The notes under the pieces are model-generated. The model was given only the letters and a program-made list of their open reading frames with translations. It did no database searches and was not told the DNA's origin. From NCBI GenBank assembly GCA_021786915.1, contig JAJYMP010000439.1:1-13894 (forward strand): a stretch of DNA of 13,894 nucleotides, read 5' to 3'. Of the stretch, positions 13,401 through 13,894 are shown one piece after another. The first letter of the stretch is position 1, and each line of letters opens with the position of its first letter. Made by a program: the position numbers and the translations under genes. Source of the DNA: Chloroflexota bacterium. GTDB taxonomy: Bacteria; Chloroflexota; Limnocylindria; Limnocylindrales; CSP1-4.

Positions 13401-13894
13401 TCAGCCGAGCGGGGTGTCGTCGACCGAGACCCAGCGCCGGTCGAGCGCGAGGTGGAGGACGGTCGGACGGTCGGCGGCGAGGGCGGCCCGCAGGGCGGGC
13501 TCGAACGCCGCATCGTCGGCCACCCGGACCCCGTACGCCCCGCACGCCTCGGCGACGGCCGCGAAGTCGACCGGGCCGAGCTCGGTGCCGACGCCGAGGC
13601 CGGCGCCGCGCGCCGCCTGGTGGGCGCGGATCGTCCCGTAGCGCTCGTTGTCGAAGACGAGGACGACGAGCCGGAGCCGTTCGCGGACGGCGGTCTCGAG
13701 CTCGGTCATCGTCATCGCGAACCCGCCGTCGCCGGCGAGCGCGACGACCGGCCGGTCGCGGTGGACGAGCGCGGCCGCGATCGCCGCCGGCAGCCCGTAG
13801 CCCATCGCGCCCGAGGTCGGCCCGACGAACGTGCCCGGCCGGCGGAACCGGTAGCCGCGCGCCGCCCACTGGCCGAAGTTGCCGGCGTCGGTGG
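13401..13894 (-). CDS. Thiamine-diphosphate enzyme, acetolactate synthase superfamily (C-terminal part)
   Basis: The visible 163 residues are the C-terminal pyrophosphate-binding domain; the gene begins beyond the right edge. The ThDP/Mg motif is clear: GDGGFAMTMTELETA, running to LVFDN, the usual GDG-to-N arrangement. Before it stand the strand T-D-A-G-N-F and G-A-M-G-Y-G-L-P-A-A, and after it E-R-Y-G-T-I, all typical of the acetolactate synthase/benzoylformate decarboxylase/sulfoacetaldehyde-type superfamily. The exact substrate cannot be told from this part, and many such homologues are annotated as acetolactate synthase large subunits without biosynthetic role. The open frame and high GC3 are like the pirin gene downstream, 114 bp away. 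No frameshift seen. Confidence 0.93.
   Translation of the reverse strand, partial: TDAGNFGQWAARGYRFRRPGTFVGPTSGAMGYGLPAAIAAALVHRDRPVVALAGDGGFAMTMTELETAVRERLRLVVLVFDNERYGTIRAHQAARGAGLGVGTELGPVDFAAVAEACGAYGVRVADDAAFEPALRAALAADRPTVLHLALDRRWVSVDDTPLG

Noticed and set aside
13309..13869. 186-codon minus-strand frame at the right edge
   Set aside because: Arg-rich out-of-frame reading of the ThDP enzyme, whose GDG motif lies in a different frame.

Overview
High-G+C bacterial chromosome segment (roughly two thirds G+C by eye), with dense genes, ATGA/TGATG start-stop overlaps and some GTG/TTG starts. Nothing fixes the phylum. The gene families and base composition would suit Chloroflexota or Actinomycetota, but that is inference only.

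Region 1 (1-8970) is a CRISPR-Cas locus read entirely on the minus strand. In transcription order it holds csb1 (Cas7-like), csb2 (Cas5-Cas6 fusion), cas3 (helicase followed by a C-terminal HD nuclease), csb3, a cas4-cas1 fusion and cas2. A ~195-bp leader follows, then a CRISPR array that runs off the left edge; three complete 36-nt repeats and part of a fourth are visible. This is a subtype I-G (formerly I-U) system in the Csb3-containing arrangement. The genes are separated by 3 bp at most or overlap by 1-4 bp, so one transcript and translational coupling are likely. Csb2 should cut the hairpin-bearing precursor RNA, Csb1 should coat the guide, Csb3 sits where a large subunit is expected, Cas3 destroys the target, and Cas4-Cas1 with Cas2 acquires spacers.

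Region 2 (8971-9814) lies upstream of the cas operon. It is a non-coding or weakly coding stretch with inverted repeats and two short ORFs with good ribosome sites, followed by the decayed 5' part of a NERD-domain helicase-type gene with a frameshift, a probable internal deletion and a lost 3' end.

Region 3 (9815-12213) is an accessory zone. It has two plus-strand toxin-antitoxin pairs with PIN-domain toxins (one with a MerR/excisionase-type HTH antitoxin, one with a ribbon-helix-helix antitoxin). Between them is a minus-strand four-helix membrane protein gene broken by a single-base frameshift, and a short stretch that may be an insertion-sequence end remnant.

Region 4 (12214-13894) looks like ordinary chromosome. 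It has a pirin-family gene with a readable promoter and an overlapping palindrome, then the C-terminal part of a thiamine-diphosphate enzyme of the acetolactate synthase superfamily cut by the right edge.
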